Below, piece by piece: positions 44,483-54,900 of a stretch of DNA of 64,000 nucleotides. Position 1 is the stretch's first letter. Each line of letters opens with the position of its first letter. The notes under the pieces are model-generated. The model was not told the DNA's origin, made no database searches, and was given only the letters and a program-made list of their open reading frames with translations. The translations under genes were made by a program, and so were the position numbers. Source of the stretch: Puniceicoccaceae bacterium 5H (GTDB lineage: Bacteria > Verrucomicrobiota > Verrucomicrobiia > Opitutales > Oceanipulchritudinaceae); NCBI GenBank assembly GCA_009772895.1, contig WOUP01000008.1, positions 1-64,000 of the forward strand. The letters run 5' to 3'.

Positions 44483-44499
44483 ACTCCTCCGAGTATAGA

Positions 44500-44513
44500 T
44501 GACTGTTTAGTCA
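44500..44513. promoter_or_regulatory. TGACT-N4-AGTCA dyad, box 3
   Basis: TGACTGTTTAGTCA is a near-perfect inverted repeat about 18 bases upstream of the TetR start codon. It is the best copy of the dyad. Confidence 0.6.
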
Positions 44514-44578
44514 AGTAAAGCCCTGTTATCAGAATTCCCGATAACAAGGCGCTTATTCAGCTACCCTACTCACCCCTA

Positions 44579-45439
44579 TTAGCGAAAGAGTAGGACCGGA
44601 ATCTGGCAGGTTCGCACCAGCGCGGTCGTCGTGCTGCCGATAAAGAACTCGCGGATGCGCGAGTGGCCGTAAGCACCCATGACCAGCAACTGGATGTTTT
44701 CGCGCGAGACGACCTCCGGAATGATTTTCTCGGGCTCGCCATTGGGTTGCTCGACCTCCACCTGATGGCCGGCATCGTGCAGCTTCAGCTGCGCGGCCTC
44801 CAGCTCCAGCTTGGCCGCCGAGGAGGGACTGCCGACGCACAACAGGCGCACGGACAGCCCCTGAAAGAGCGGATGACGGCAGGCGTAGTCGATCGCTTTG
44901 CGCGCGCTCGGACCGCCGTCGAAGGCGATCAACACGCGTTCGATGGGCTGGAAGGCGCGGGCCGCGACCAGCACCGGGTGCTTGCTGATGCGAATCACCC
45001 GCTCAAGGTTGCTGCCCAGGTGCCCTTTGGCGAAGTCGGCGTGCTCGCCGCGTTTACCGATCACGATCATGTCGTGTGTGGGGTCGAAATCCGCCACCGC
45101 ATCCACCAGCGTACCGTGGCGCGCCTCGGCCTCGATCTCGGCATCCGGGATGCCCGACTCGGTGAGGTGCGCCCGCGCAGCCTTGATGATCACGTCGGCG
45201 TGGGACTGAGCGACGCGAGACTTGGCCTGCTCCAGCGCCACCAGTTCATCGGAGAGCTTTTGCTGGGCATCGAAGCCGATGATGCCGGTAAAGTCGGACT
45301 GGAAGCTGGCGATGGGCGCGGGCTCCAGCATGTTGAGCACGTGGATGGAGGCGTCCAGGCGTTTCGCCAACCAGGCGGCATGGTCGCAAATGCTGGTGGC
45401 GTAAACGGAACCGTCGGTGCAAACGAGCAGTTTTTTCAT
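44579..45439 (-). CDS. Universal stress protein, two tandem UspA domains
   Basis: A 286-residue protein. Domain 1 (about 1-145) has LLVCTDGSVYA, then the ATP-binding motif region GKRGEHADFAKGHLGSNLERV. Domain 2 (about 150-286) has VLIAFDGGPSARKAIDYA and GAYGHSRIREFFIGSTTTAL, again G-x2-G-x9-GS. Both domains therefore keep the nucleotide site. It lies 29 bases after the SulP gene and is probably its partner, a common pairing. Role in stress or transporter control is inferred. Confidence 0.9.
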   Translation of the reverse strand: MKKLLVCTDGSVYATSICDHAAWLAKRLDASIHVLNMLEPAPIASFQSDFTGIIGFDAQQKLSDELVALEQAKSRVAQSHADVIIKAARAHLTESGIPDAEIEAEARHGTLVDAVADFDPTHDMIVIGKRGEHADFAKGHLGSNLERVIRISKHPVLVAARAFQPIERVLIAFDGGPSARKAIDYACRHPLFQGLSVRLLCVGSPSSAAKLELEAAQLKLHDAGHQVEVEQPNGEPEKIIPEVVSRENIQLLVMGAYGHSRIREFFIGSTTTALVRTCQIPVLLFR

Positions 45440-45468
45440 CGGAAGTGACTGTGGGTTGTGGGGCAGGA

Positions 45469-46953
45469 TTAGTGAGCGCCGACGTCATCCATCGCGCCGG
45501 GCTTGTCGTGCTGGGCCAACCGAAGGACGAGCGTTTTGCTGGCTTCGTTGAGGCCCACGATCTCCACTTCGGCACCTTCACGGCGGAACTTCAAGACCAC
45601 GCGGTCCAGTGCCGTAATAGAGGTCAAATCCCACAAGTGAGCGCGGGAAACGTCTATACGAATGTGCTTCACAACTTCGCTGAAGTCAAAGGCATCCGCA
45701 AACTTGCTCGAGGAGACGAAGAACAGTTGGCCCCGCACGAAATAGGTGCGTGTCTGACGGTCGGTCGACAGCTCGGAGCTCACCTCCAGCAGCTGTGAGA
45801 TACGGTAGGCGAAGAAGAGCGCGCTGAGCAGCACCCCCACCCCGACGCCGATGGCCAGATTGTGCGTCAAGACCACGGAAAGCACCGTGGCGATCATCAC
45901 CACGCTCGAGGTCTTGTTGTGCACCGCGAGGTTACGGAACGAGGACCAGTTGAACGTACCGATCGAGACCATGATCATGACTGCGACGAGCGCCGCCATC
46001 GGGATCTGCGCCACCCAGTCACCCAGCACCACGCAGAGGATCAGCAGGATGATGCCGGCGGAGAAGGTCGAGAGACGCCCGCGCCCACCGGATTTGATGT
46101 TGATCACCGACTGGCCGATCATGGCGCAACCGGCCATGCCGCCGAGCACGCCCGTAGCCAGGTTGGCAATGCCCTGCCCCGTGCACTCGCGGTTCTTGTC
46201 CGAAGACGTATCCGTCAGGTCGTCCACGATGGTCGACGTCATCAGCGACTCGAGCAGGCCGACTACCGCCAGCGGCAGCGAATACGGCAGGATGATCGCC
46301 AGCGTCTCGAAGTTGAGCGGCACCTGCGGCCAGAGGAAGACCGGCAGCGTGTCGGGCAATTCGCCCATGTCGCCCACCGTGCGCAGCAGGTCCTGGTCAC
46401 CCCAGCCGAGCGAGATCGACAGGATGGTCAGGACGATGATGCAGACCAGCGGCGACGGCACGATCCTGGTGATGCGCGGCAGGCCGTAGATGATCGCCAG
46501 GCCACCGGCCACGCAGGCGTACATCAGCGGCCCCTGCCCCTCGAATTCCGGCAACTGCGCCATGAAGATCAGGATCGCGAGGGCGTTGACGAAGCCGACC
46601 ACGACCGAGCGTGAGACGAACATCATCAGGTTGCCGAGTTTGAAGACACCTGCAACGGCCTGAATCACCCCAGTCAAGAGCGTCGCGGCGAGCAGGTATT
46701 CGAGGCCGTGCTCCTTCACCAGGTCGACCATCAGCAGCGCCATGGCGCCGGTGGCGGCCGAGATCATGCCGGGGCGACCGCCGACAAAGGAGATCACCAG
46801 GGCCATGCTGAAGGAGGCATAGAGGCCCACCTTGGGGTCGACCCCTGCGATAATGGAAAAGGCAATGGCCTCGGGGATCAGGGCCAGCGCCACGACGGCG
46901 CCCGCGACCACGTCGCGCACGGGGTTACAGAACCATTGTTGTTTGTAAGTCAT
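45469..46953 (-). CDS. SulP-family anion transporter with STAS domain
   Basis: A 494-residue membrane protein with about eleven hydrophobic segments. Signatures are [20 protein letters not shown] near the start, [20 protein letters not shown] mid-protein and a C-terminal STAS domain ([20 protein letters not shown]). SulP members move sulfate, bicarbonate or dicarboxylates. The ATG at 46953 is chosen since the protein then starts just before the first helix; the frame opens at 47043. Substrate is not shown; bicarbonate uptake is common for SulP-Usp pairs in aquatic bacteria. Confidence 0.9.
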   Translation of the reverse strand: MTYKQQWFCNPVRDVVAGAVVALALIPEAIAFSIIAGVDPKVGLYASFSMALVISFVGGRPGMISAATGAMALLMVDLVKEHGLEYLLAATLLTGVIQAVAGVFKLGNLMMFVSRSVVVGFVNALAILIFMAQLPEFEGQGPLMYACVAGGLAIIYGLPRITRIVPSPLVCIIVLTILSISLGWGDQDLLRTVGDMGELPDTLPVFLWPQVPLNFETLAIILPYSLPLAVVGLLESLMTSTIVDDLTDTSSDKNRECTGQGIANLATGVLGGMAGCAMIGQSVINIKSGGRGRLSTFSAGIILLILCVVLGDWVAQIPMAALVAVMIMVSIGTFNWSSFRNLAVHNKTSSVVMIATVLSVVLTHNLAIGVGVGVLLSALFFAYRISQLLEVSSELSTDRQTRTYFVRGQLFFVSSSKFADAFDFSEVVKHIRIDVSRAHLWDLTSITALDRVVLKFRREGAEVEIVGLNEASKTLVLRLAQHDKPGAMDDVGAH

Positions 46954-47277
46954 GGAAGACATCAGGAAGGACGGAAAGGTCTTGGAATCGGAGAGACGCG
47001 GCAAGGCCGTGTCGGGACCAAAGATGGCCGGGAGGGCGCCCACAGGGGGTGCTCACGCATTCATGCCCACAGGGCCGTGCGGCGGCGCTTCCCCGGGTCG
47101 ACCGCTCGCCAACGGGAAGGCGCGCGGCAGCTTCGCGGCTCAACCATTGCGGTTGGCCGCCAGAATCAAGGCGGACTCAGCTTGAAAAAGGGCATGAAGC
47201 CGCCCGATGGTTCGGAGGATCGCGGAAAGCGCAACCCTAAGTTGAGCCAAAACGCTAATTTTCTTTTGAAGAGGGCC
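46954..47277. other. Intergenic stretch, no gene
   Basis: GC-rich spacer between SulP and glpR. Open frames here have no family match. A short direct repeat GCCCACAGGG (47037 region and 47064 region) is the only structure seen. Confidence 0.4.
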
Positions 47278-48051
47278 TTATTCCGCGGACGTTCCCGCCA
47301 CGATCACCGAGACGCCTTCCTTGCGAAAGGCGTCCAACAGGCGCGGATCGGCCGGGCGCGTGGTGATCAGGGTGTCGATCTGCGCCAGCCGGGCGAAGAA
47401 GAACGAGCTGCGGCGCTCCAGCTTGGAGGCGTCGGCCAGCACGATGACCTGTTCGGCAATCGGGATCAGCCGCTCCTTCAAGCGGGCCTGGCCAGCGTTG
47501 ACTTCGCTGGCCCCGCGACTCACGTCCAGGCCGTCCACCCCGATGAACATCTTCTGGATCAGGAAGCGTTGCAGCGCCTCCTCTGCCAGCACCCCGGTAT
47601 AGGAGCGGGAGCGGCGCTCGTAGTCCCCACCGGTGCAGATCAGGTCGAGATTGGTCCGCTGCCCCAGGCTGACGATGACGTGGTTCGCGTTGGTCAGCAC
47701 CGTCGCCTCCATGTCGGGCAGCAGCGAGGCCATCGTCAAAACCGTGGAGGAGGCATCGAGAAAGATCGTGTCGCGGGGTTGCACGAGGCTGCAGGCCTTT
47801 TGGGCAATCGCCACCTTTTCCTCGCGGTGCAGGGCCTCGCGCTCCGGCAGCGGCAGCGTAAACCGACTCATGCCCGAGGGAGCCGCACCGCCGTGGACGC
47901 GCCGCAGCTCGCCCATTTTCTCCAGCTGGATGAGGTCCTGGCGGATCGTCTCTTCACTGACGTGCAGGAGTTCCTTCAGCTCCTTGGTCTTCACCACGCC
48001 TTTGGCTCCCAAATGAGAGAGGATCAGGTCGTAGCGCTCCGCGGCAATCAT
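47278..48051 (-). CDS. DeoR/GlpR-family transcriptional regulator
   Basis: A 257-residue repressor. The N-terminal HTH reads RYDLILSHLGAKGVVKTKEL, then HVSEETIRQDLIQLEKMG, followed by RRVHGGA, the DeoR-family signature. The sensor domain has TIFLDASSTVLTMASLL and VGVDGLD-like DLDVSRGASEVNAGQA segments for a phosphorylated sugar. Standing divergent to a glycerol operon, it is likely a glycerol-3-phosphate responsive repressor, GlpR-like, though the ligand is inferred. Confidence 0.85.
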   Translation of the reverse strand: MIAAERYDLILSHLGAKGVVKTKELKELLHVSEETIRQDLIQLEKMGELRRVHGGAAPSGMSRFTLPLPEREALHREEKVAIAQKACSLVQPRDTIFLDASSTVLTMASLLPDMEATVLTNANHVIVSLGQRTNLDLICTGGDYERRSRSYTGVLAEEALQRFLIQKMFIGVDGLDVSRGASEVNAGQARLKERLIPIAEQVIVLADASKLERRSSFFFARLAQIDTLITTRPADPRLLDAFRKEGVSVIVAGTSAE

Positions 48052-48318
48052 ACACTTTCGTTAAAACCAGATTTCTCTTGGATTTTCAAGGATTTAACGG
48101 TGCTAAAGTTGGATTGTCCGGCGTTTTGACCTTGGTTTTCACCAGGATAGGATCAGGACTGAAAGAACTCCGCGATTCATCCTTAAACATCACTGAACCA
48201 AATTGTTACAGATTGATTGAAGGTCAAAAGTAGGAGATATTGAGGGCACCCCAAGGAGCGGTAATCACCCCTGCCGCACCTACCCCACCCACGACTTCCA
48301 ACATAATCCCACACTCCC

Positions 48319-49023
48319 GTGAAAAAGCGCCTACTCCTACCTTTGATCATCGGGGCTCTTCCCCTGGCCAGCTTTGCCCAAAACGCAGCCCACACCTTGA
48401 GCGGCGGGCTCTCTACCGGCTACGAGTCCCTGCATATCTTCCGTGGGGTCGACAGCGCCGCAGATGAGAGCATTGTTTGGACATCGGGCACGCTCACGAT
48501 GGATTCCGCCTCATCAATCGGCTTCTGGTACGGCACCGGCCCCAACTCGGTCTACGAGGAGCTCGACCTGGTCGGCAGCCAACGCTTCGCCTTCGACTGG
48601 GCCGACCTGACCCTGGGCGTCGTGTGGTACCACTTCCCCGACGACTTCGCGGACGACTCGGTCGACTTTTCCGTCACCCTCTCGCGGGATTACACGCTCG
48701 AGAGCGGCCTGGTGCTCACGCCCGCCCTGGCGGTGGTCTATAACGAGTCCGCCGAAGGCTTTTACGTGCAAGGCGGCATCACCGCGACGCAACCCCTCAC
48801 CGAGCGCCTGCAAATCGTGGCCCAGGGCTGGGTCGCGGGCAGCAGCAGCTATCGGCAGGACGACGGCCTCGACAACGCCACCCTGCTCGTCAGCGCACCC
48901 TTTCAGCTCACTGAAAGCGCCAGTCTGAGCCCCTTCATCGGCGCCTCCGCCGCCCTCGATGCAATCGACGACACCAGCGACGACGAACTCTGGGGCGGCG
49001 TGACCCTAAATGTGCAATTTTGA
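48319..49023 (+). CDS. Outer membrane protein of the glycerol operon
   Basis: About 234 residues from a GTG. Signal peptide MKKRLLLPLIIGALPLASFAQ, then beta strands with alternating hydrophobic residues (LSGGLSTGYESLHIFRGV; DLTLGVVWYHFPDDF). It ends WGGVTLNVQF, a barrel C-terminus. It is the first gene before glpF, 31 bases apart, so it may be a porin for glycerol or glycerol-3-phosphate. It is too short for an 18-strand porin; an 8-10 strand barrel is more likely. No known family recognised. Confidence 0.7.
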   Translation: MKKRLLLPLIIGALPLASFAQNAAHTLSGGLSTGYESLHIFRGVDSAADESIVWTSGTLTMDSASSIGFWYGTGPNSVYEELDLVGSQRFAFDWADLTLGVVWYHFPDDFADDSVDFSVTLSRDYTLESGLVLTPALAVVYNESAEGFYVQGGITATQPLTERLQIVAQGWVAGSSSYRQDDGLDNATLLVSAPFQLTESASLSPFIGASAALDAIDDTSDDELWGGVTLNVQF

Positions 49024-49054
49024 GCCTACCCCAACCCACAACTCCTGATACCCC

Positions 49055-49849
49055 ATGAACGTCTACCTCGCAGAATTCGTCGGCACCGCCATCCTCATGT
49101 TCCTCGGCAACAGTGTGGTGGCCAACGTCGTCCTGAAAGATACCAAAGGCAACGGCGGCGGCTGGATCGTCATCACCATGGGCTGGGGCCTGGCGGTCGC
49201 GCTCGCGGTCTATGCGGTCGGCCGGATCAGCGGTGCCCACATCAACCCCGCCGTCACCGTCGGCCTCGCCAGCATCGGCTCCTTCCCGTGGGCGCAAGTA
49301 CCGGGCTACATCGCCGCCCAGGTGGCGGGTGCCTTTTGCGGGCAAACCCTCGTCTGGCTCTCCTACCTGCCCCACTGGAAGGCCACGGAGGACAAGGGCG
49401 CCAAGTTTGCCTGCTTCTCCACCAGCCCGGCGATCCGCAACATCCCCGGAGCGTTCATCAACGAATTTCTCGGCACCGCCTTCCTCGTCTTCACGGTGCT
49501 CTCCATCGGCAAGGTCGCCTCGGGCCTCGACCAGGCTTTGAGCGACGCGGTGGCGATCCAGTCCATGGGAGACATCAACGGCATCCAGGAGGGCCTCAAG
49601 GCCGCGTTCGGCACGTTCTTCGCGCCACTGCTGGTCGGGCTGCTGGTGCTTTCGATCGGCCTGAGCCTCGGGGGCCCTACCGGTTATGCCATCAACCCCG
49701 CCCGCGACTTCGGGCCGCGGCTCGCCCACACGTTCCTGCCCGTCGCGGGCAAGGGCGGCAGCGACTGGGGTTATGCCTGGCTGCCGATCGTCGCGCCACT
49801 GTTGGGCGGGATCGCCGGCGCTCAACTTTTCGTCCTCCTCGGTCTCTAA
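49055..49849 (+). CDS. glpF: Glycerol uptake facilitator (aquaglyceroporin)
   Basis: A 264-residue MIP-family channel with six helices. Both NPA motifs are present: ISGAHINPAVTVGL near residue 65 and GYAINPARDFGPRL near 210. The second is NPARDFGPR, with the aspartate that widens the pore for glycerol. It passes glycerol across the inner membrane, which GlpK then traps. Spacing to glpK is 51 bases, so they are probably co-transcribed. Confidence 0.95.
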   Translation: MNVYLAEFVGTAILMFLGNSVVANVVLKDTKGNGGGWIVITMGWGLAVALAVYAVGRISGAHINPAVTVGLASIGSFPWAQVPGYIAAQVAGAFCGQTLVWLSYLPHWKATEDKGAKFACFSTSPAIRNIPGAFINEFLGTAFLVFTVLSIGKVASGLDQALSDAVAIQSMGDINGIQEGLKAAFGTFFAPLLVGLLVLSIGLSLGGPTGYAINPARDFGPRLAHTFLPVAGKGGSDWGYAWLPIVAPLLGGIAGAQLFVLLGL

Positions 49850-49900
49850 ACCGGCACTTCTCAACTATAGTAGGAACACCACTCCAACCCCTTTGACCCC

Positions 49901-51403
49901 ATGAGCAAGCAACAGTTCGTCCTCGCCATCGACCAAGGCACCACCAGCTCCCGCGCCATCATCTACGACCGCCACGGCAAGCCCGTCAGCATGGCGCAGA
50001 AGGAATTCCAGCAGTATTACCCCAAATCGGGCTGGGTTGAACACGACCCCATGGACATCTGGTCGAGCCAGAGCAGCGTGACCGCCGAAGCCGTTTCCAA
50101 GGCCAACCTCGATTCGGAGAACATCGCCGCCGTCGGCGTGACCAACCAGCGCGAAACCACCCTCGTGTGGGACCGCCGTACCGGCGAGCCCGTCTACCGC
50201 GCCATCGTCTGGCAAGACCGCCGCACCGCCGACACCTGCCGCCGCCTGAGCAAGGAGGGGCTGGAAGAGACTTTTACCAAAAAGACGGGCCTGCGCCTCG
50301 ATCCTTATTTTTCCGGCACCAAGCTCGCCTGGATTCTCGACAACGTCGACGACGTGCGCAAGCGCGCCGAAAAGGGCGACCTGCTCTTTGGCACCGTCGA
50401 CACCTGGCTGATCTGGAAGTTCACCGACGGCAAGGTCCACGTGACCGACGTCACGAACGCGTCGCGCACCCTGCTGTTCAACATCCACACGGGCGACTGG
50501 GACGACGAGCTGCTCGAGATCCTCAACATTCCGCGCCAGATGCTGCCGGAGGTAAAGTCCTGCAGCGAGGTCTACGGCAACATCGCCGGCCATTTCTACC
50601 CGGGCAACGTGCCCATCGCCGGCGCGGCGGGCGACCAACAGGCAGCGTTGTTCGGCCAGAGCTGCTTCGAAGTCGGCATGGCCAAGAACACCTACGGCAC
50701 CGGCTGCTTCCTGCTGATGAACACCGGCGACAAGGCCATTGCCTCCAAGAACAACCTGCTCACGACCGTGGCCTGGAAGGTGCGCGGCAAGATGGAGTAT
50801 GCGCTGGAGGGTTCCGTCTTTATCGCCGGCGCGGTGGTCCAGTGGTTGCGCGACGAGCTGAAGATCATCAGCAGCGCGCCGGAGTGCGACACCGTGGCGG
50901 CGCAAGCGGACGACAACGGCGGCGTCTATCTCGTGCCCGCCTTCGCCGGCCTGGGCGCGCCGCACTGGGATCCTTATGCCCGCGGCGCGATCATGGGCCT
51001 CACCCGCGGGGCCAATCGCGCCCATCTCTGCCGCGCCGCGCTGGAGTCGATCGCGTTCCAGAGCGCGGACCTCATCCGCTGCATGCAGGCCGATTCGGGC
51101 ATCGAATTGAAACAGCTGAGCGTCGACGGCGGGGCCTCGAAGAGCGAGCCGCTGATGCAATTCCAGGCCGACCTGCTGCGCGTGCCCGTCGTACGCCCCA
51201 AGTCCATCGAAACGACCGCCCTCGGCGCCGCCTTCCTCGCCGGCCTCGCAGTCGGCTACTGGGACAGCCGCAAGGACATCGCCAGCTGCTGGGAAGAGGA
51301 CAAGGTCTTCAAGCCCAAGATGCCGGAGAGCGAAGTCGGGCCGTTGCGCCAGGGCTGGGAGAAGGCCGTCGAGCGGGCCAAGGCCTGGATCGATGAAGCC
51401 TGA
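49901..51403 (+). CDS. glpK: Glycerol kinase
   Basis: A 500-residue FGGY-family enzyme that phosphorylates glycerol with ATP to sn-glycerol-3-phosphate. It starts [22 protein letters not shown] and has [19 protein letters not shown] and [13 protein letters not shown], all GlpK hallmarks; the FGGY-C ATPase segment [20 protein letters not shown] follows. Length agrees with the family. Placed between glpF and glpD. Confidence 0.98.
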   Translation: MSKQQFVLAIDQGTTSSRAIIYDRHGKPVSMAQKEFQQYYPKSGWVEHDPMDIWSSQSSVTAEAVSKANLDSENIAAVGVTNQRETTLVWDRRTGEPVYRAIVWQDRRTADTCRRLSKEGLEETFTKKTGLRLDPYFSGTKLAWILDNVDDVRKRAEKGDLLFGTVDTWLIWKFTDGKVHVTDVTNASRTLLFNIHTGDWDDELLEILNIPRQMLPEVKSCSEVYGNIAGHFYPGNVPIAGAAGDQQAALFGQSCFEVGMAKNTYGTGCFLLMNTGDKAIASKNNLLTTVAWKVRGKMEYALEGSVFIAGAVVQWLRDELKIISSAPECDTVAAQADDNGGVYLVPAFAGLGAPHWDPYARGAIMGLTRGANRAHLCRAALESIAFQSADLIRCMQADSGIELKQLSVDGGASKSEPLMQFQADLLRVPVVRPKSIETTALGAAFLAGLAVGYWDSRKDIASCWEEDKVFKPKMPESEVGPLRQGWEKAVERAKAWIDEA

Positions 51404-51442
51404 CCCAACGATTTTCCCGAAATTCAAACCCCACGACCTATC

Positions 51443-53035
51443 ATGAACCGTAACAAAATGCTGGATCAGGCCCGCAATCAGGGCGATCCCTTCGATATTA
51501 TCGTCGTCGGGGGTGGCGCTACCGGCCTCGGCTGCGCGGTCGACGCCGCCTCCCGCGGCTACCGCACCCTGCTCGTGGAGCAATGCGACTTTGCCAAGGG
51601 CACCTCGAGCCGTTCGACCAAGCTCGTACACGGCGGCGTGCGCTACCTCAAGCAGGGCAATATTTCCCTCGTGCTCGAAGCGCTCAAGGAACGCGGCCGC
51701 CTCTACCGCAATGCGCCTCACCTGGTGCAAAACATGGCCTTCGTCATCCCCAACTACAAGTGGTGGGAGGGCCCGTTTTACGGCATCGGCATGAAGGTCT
51801 ACGACCGCCTGGCCGGCAAGCTCGGCCTCAGCCCGTCCAAGGTTTTGAGCAAGGAGGAAACCGTCAGCCAAGTGCCCAACATCGAGACGGAGCACCTCGT
51901 CGGCGGCGTCAGTTACCACGACGGCCAGTTCGACGATACGCGCCTCTCGGTCAACCTCGCCCAGACGGCGGTCGGCCTCGGCGCCTGCGTGCTCAACTAC
52001 GTGAAGTGCCAGGGGCTGATCAAGGAGGACAACGCGGTCAAGGGCGTCGAGCTGCGGGATGCGATTTCCGGCGAGGAATTTACCGTAAAGGGCAATTGCG
52101 TGATCAATGCCACCGGGGTCTTCGTCGACGAGCTGCGCAAGGCCGACGACAAGGCGGTGCAGGAGATCGTGGCCGTCAGCCAGGGCATCCACATCGTGTT
52201 GCCGCGCGACTTTCTGCCGGGCGATACCGCCCTGATGGTGCCCAAGACAGCCGACGGGCGCGTGCTCTTCGGCGTGCCGTGGCACGATCGCGTCGTCTTC
52301 GGCACGACGGATACGCCGCTGAAAGAAAAGAGCCTCGAACCGCGCGCGCTCCAGGAGGAACGCGACTTTGTGCTCGAGCACGCGGCCAAGTATCTGGTCA
52401 AGGACCCGACGGAGGACGATGTGCTGAGCGTCTTTGCGGGACTGCGCCCCTTGGTCAAGTCCGGCGACTCCAACAACACGGCGGCCCTCTCCCGCGACCA
52501 CACGATCATCGTCTCCGAGAGCGGTCTGATCACCGTCACGGGCGGCAAGTGGACGACTTACCGCAAGATGGCGCAGGACGTGATCGACCAGGCCGAAATG
52601 GTCGCCGACGTCGAAATCAAGTCCTGCCAGACCGAGAGCCTGCAGATCCACGGCTGGACACAGTCGGAGATCAAGGAACCCAACCTCGCGCTCTACGGCA
52701 GCGACGCCAAGGGCATCCGCGACCTGATTGCAGACAATGCCTCGCTGGGCGAGCCCCTGCACCCGGGCCTGCCCTACCAGAAGGCCGAAGTCGTCTGGCA
52801 TGTGCGCGAAGAGATGGCCCAGTCCGTGGAAGACGTCCTGGCCCGCCGCACGCGTGCCGTGCTACTCGATGCGCGCGCCTCAATCGAAATCGCAGGTGAA
52901 GTCGGCGCGATCATGGCACCCTTGCTCGGGCAGGACGAGGCTTGGGCAAAATCGAGCGCCGAATCGTTCCGTGAGCTGGCACGTGGTTATAATTTCAAGG
53001 ACCCCAGCAGTATCATGGAACATACTGCGCAATAG
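51443..53035 (+). CDS. glpD: Aerobic glycerol-3-phosphate dehydrogenase
   Basis: A 530-residue FAD flavoenzyme on the inner face of the membrane that oxidises glycerol-3-phosphate to DHAP and passes electrons to quinone. FAD site DIIVVGGGATGLGCAVDAASRG; then the signature GTSSRSTKLVHGGVRYL and SVFAGLRPLVKSG. TGGKWTTYRKMAQDV marks the DAO domain end. The C-terminal domain (about 390-530) is the GlpD-specific cap. It ends the glycerol operon, as a terminator follows. Confidence 0.97.
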   Translation: MNRNKMLDQARNQGDPFDIIVVGGGATGLGCAVDAASRGYRTLLVEQCDFAKGTSSRSTKLVHGGVRYLKQGNISLVLEALKERGRLYRNAPHLVQNMAFVIPNYKWWEGPFYGIGMKVYDRLAGKLGLSPSKVLSKEETVSQVPNIETEHLVGGVSYHDGQFDDTRLSVNLAQTAVGLGACVLNYVKCQGLIKEDNAVKGVELRDAISGEEFTVKGNCVINATGVFVDELRKADDKAVQEIVAVSQGIHIVLPRDFLPGDTALMVPKTADGRVLFGVPWHDRVVFGTTDTPLKEKSLEPRALQEERDFVLEHAAKYLVKDPTEDDVLSVFAGLRPLVKSGDSNNTAALSRDHTIIVSESGLITVTGGKWTTYRKMAQDVIDQAEMVADVEIKSCQTESLQIHGWTQSEIKEPNLALYGSDAKGIRDLIADNASLGEPLHPGLPYQKAEVVWHVREEMAQSVEDVLARRTRAVLLDARASIEIAGEVGAIMAPLLGQDEAWAKSSAESFRELARGYNFKDPSSIMEHTAQ

Positions 53036-53062
53036 TAACGTTAGCATCATCGTCTTCATTAG

Positions 53063-53089
53063 CGCTCCTGAAGAACAGCTTCAGGAGCG
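53063..53089 (+). terminator. Terminator after glpD
   Basis: CGCTCCTGAAG/CTTCAGGAGCG stem (11 bp) with a 5-base loop AACAG, then TCTTTATCTT. It separates the glycerol operon from nifA. Confidence 0.85.
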
Positions 53090-53137
53090 TCTTTATCTTC
53101 TGAATACAGTGGACATACTTTTGCGCAAAACGGCAAA

Positions 53138-53153
53138 TGGCATGCCTGAGGCT
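53138..53153 (+). promoter_or_regulatory. Possible sigma-54 element before nifA (weak)
   Basis: TGGCATGCCTGAGGCT has the GG and GC dinucleotides exactly 10 bases apart as in a -24/-12 promoter. The -12 C is only about 20 bases before the ATG at 53172, leaving almost no leader, so this may be chance. Confidence 0.25.
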
Positions 53154-53171
53154 TGAACCGTTTTGAGTAAA

Positions 53172-54815
53172 ATGTCCGAGAACCTATCCAGCCTAGCCTG
53201 TGCGAGCCCTGGTTGTGCGATGGCCCGGGAAGGTCCCAGCGTAAGTTTGCTCGAATCGGTCGATGGGATTCACTGCCGCTCCGTCCAGGAGCTGAGCATC
53301 CTTTTTTCGATCAGCCGCGCCATCGAGCAGAGCTTCGACCTCTCCGGCATCGCCCGCCACGTGATGGCGCAACTGCGCGACCTGCTCGGCCTTGAGCGCG
53401 GAACCATTACGCTGTTCAACCGCGACACCGGCGAGTTCATGCTCAACGACGCCATCGGCCTGCCCCGGGGATTCGCACCCAACCAATACCTGCGGTTGAT
53501 CCAGCCGGAGCTCGAACGCGTGCGCAACTCCAGCAACGCCTTCGTCTCGACCAAGCTGCGTTCGCTCGTCTGTGAGCGGGCGGGCACGGAACGCGCCGAT
53601 CTGCTGAATCTCTCCGACCAGACCACGCTCGTCTGCGTGCCGCTGAAGTGGGATACCGAAGTGATCGGCGCCCTGAGCATCGAGCGGGGCCGCGACTACC
53701 GGGCGTCTCTGGAGTCCGACCTGCGCCTGCTCAACATGATCGCCACGATGGTGAGCCAAGCTGCCCACGTGCGCCTCGACGCGGCGGAGCAGATGCGCAG
53801 CCTGCGCGAAGAAAACGATCGCCTGCAGGAGCAGATCGCCAAGCAGTTCCGCCCCGGCAACATCATCGGCACCTCCAGCACGATGCAGACGGTGTATTAC
53901 CACATCGAGCAGGTGGCACACAGTGATACGACGGTGCTCGTGCGTGGCGAAAGCGGCACCGGCAAGGAGCTCGTAGCCAAGGCGCTGCACGAGAACAGCA
54001 ATCGCAAGAACCAGCCGTTCGTGAAGTTCAATTGCGCCGCCCTGCCCGATTCGATCATCGAGAGCGAGCTGTTCGGACACGAAAAGGGGGCCTTTACCGG
54101 CGCCCTTTCCATGCGCAAGGGCCGCTTCGAGATCGCCCACAAGGGCACGATCTTCCTCGACGAAATCGGCGACATCTCCCCCGCCGTCCAGGTCAAGCTC
54201 CTGCGTGTGCTCCAGGAGAAGGAGTTCGAGCGCGTGGGCGGGCAGCAGCCGATCCGCACCAATGTGCGCATCATCGCCGCCACCAACCGCAACCTGGAGG
54301 AGATGATCGCGCAACAACGGTTCCGCGAGGACTTGTACTACCGGCTCAACGTGTTTCCGATCTACCTGCCGCCCCTGCGTGAGCGCAAGTGCGACATCCT
54401 GCTGCTGTGCGACCACTTCATCGAAAAATACAGCCGCAACAATGCCGCCGGTAACCGCAAGCTGCCGCGCATTTCGTCCGCCGCGATCGACCTGCTGATG
54501 ACCTACCATTGGCCAGGCAACGTGCGCGAGCTGGAGAATTGCATTGAGCGCGCGGTGTTGCTGGCCAAGGGCCAGTCCATCAAGGCGCACCACCTGCCCC
54601 CCACCCTGCAGACGAAAAATGCCGCGGAATCCAGGGAGCATTCGACGCTCGACGATGCCATCACCGCACTGGAACGCGAGATGATCGTCGACGCCCTCAA
54701 GGACACCGGCAGCAACATGGCCGAGGCCGCTCGCCGCCTGGGGCTGACCGAGCGCAAGATGGGTTTGCGCGTGCGCAAGTATGACCTGGATTTAGAACGC
54801 TATAAGCGCAGCTGA
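53172..54815 (+). CDS. nifA: Nif-specific sigma-54 activator
   Basis: A 547-residue enhancer-binding protein: N-terminal GAF domain (about 45-195), a central AAA+ domain (about 225-455) and a Fis-type HTH at the end. The central domain has GESGTGKEL (Walker A), [15 protein letters not shown] (sigma-54 contact loop) and [13 protein letters not shown] (Walker B). The HTH reads [17 protein letters not shown], the NifA pattern. The CX4C linker of oxygen-sensitive NifA is absent; cysteines near the end of the AAA+ domain (KCDILLLC) are present. ATG at 53172 is preferred to the TTG at 53163. No nifL is next to it, so oxygen control must differ or lie elsewhere. Confidence 0.93.
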   Translation: MSENLSSLACASPGCAMAREGPSVSLLESVDGIHCRSVQELSILFSISRAIEQSFDLSGIARHVMAQLRDLLGLERGTITLFNRDTGEFMLNDAIGLPRGFAPNQYLRLIQPELERVRNSSNAFVSTKLRSLVCERAGTERADLLNLSDQTTLVCVPLKWDTEVIGALSIERGRDYRASLESDLRLLNMIATMVSQAAHVRLDAAEQMRSLREENDRLQEQIAKQFRPGNIIGTSSTMQTVYYHIEQVAHSDTTVLVRGESGTGKELVAKALHENSNRKNQPFVKFNCAALPDSIIESELFGHEKGAFTGALSMRKGRFEIAHKGTIFLDEIGDISPAVQVKLLRVLQEKEFERVGGQQPIRTNVRIIAATNRNLEEMIAQQRFREDLYYRLNVFPIYLPPLRERKCDILLLCDHFIEKYSRNNAAGNRKLPRISSAAIDLLMTYHWPGNVRELENCIERAVLLAKGQSIKAHHLPPTLQTKNAAESREHSTLDDAITALEREMIVDALKDTGSNMAEAARRLGLTERKMGLRVRKYDLDLERYKRS

Positions 54816-54900
54816 ATGATCACGATCCGAAATAGTCAGGCTTGCGACTCGTGTCCGGGCAACCTGCGCTAGGGCGCAGACCAACCCATCTTTACCCGCC

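Noticed and set aside
49865-52801. A 978-codon minus-strand frame opposite glpK and glpD
   Set aside because: Long antisense frame in a GC-rich gene pair; no domains, and both real genes are clear.
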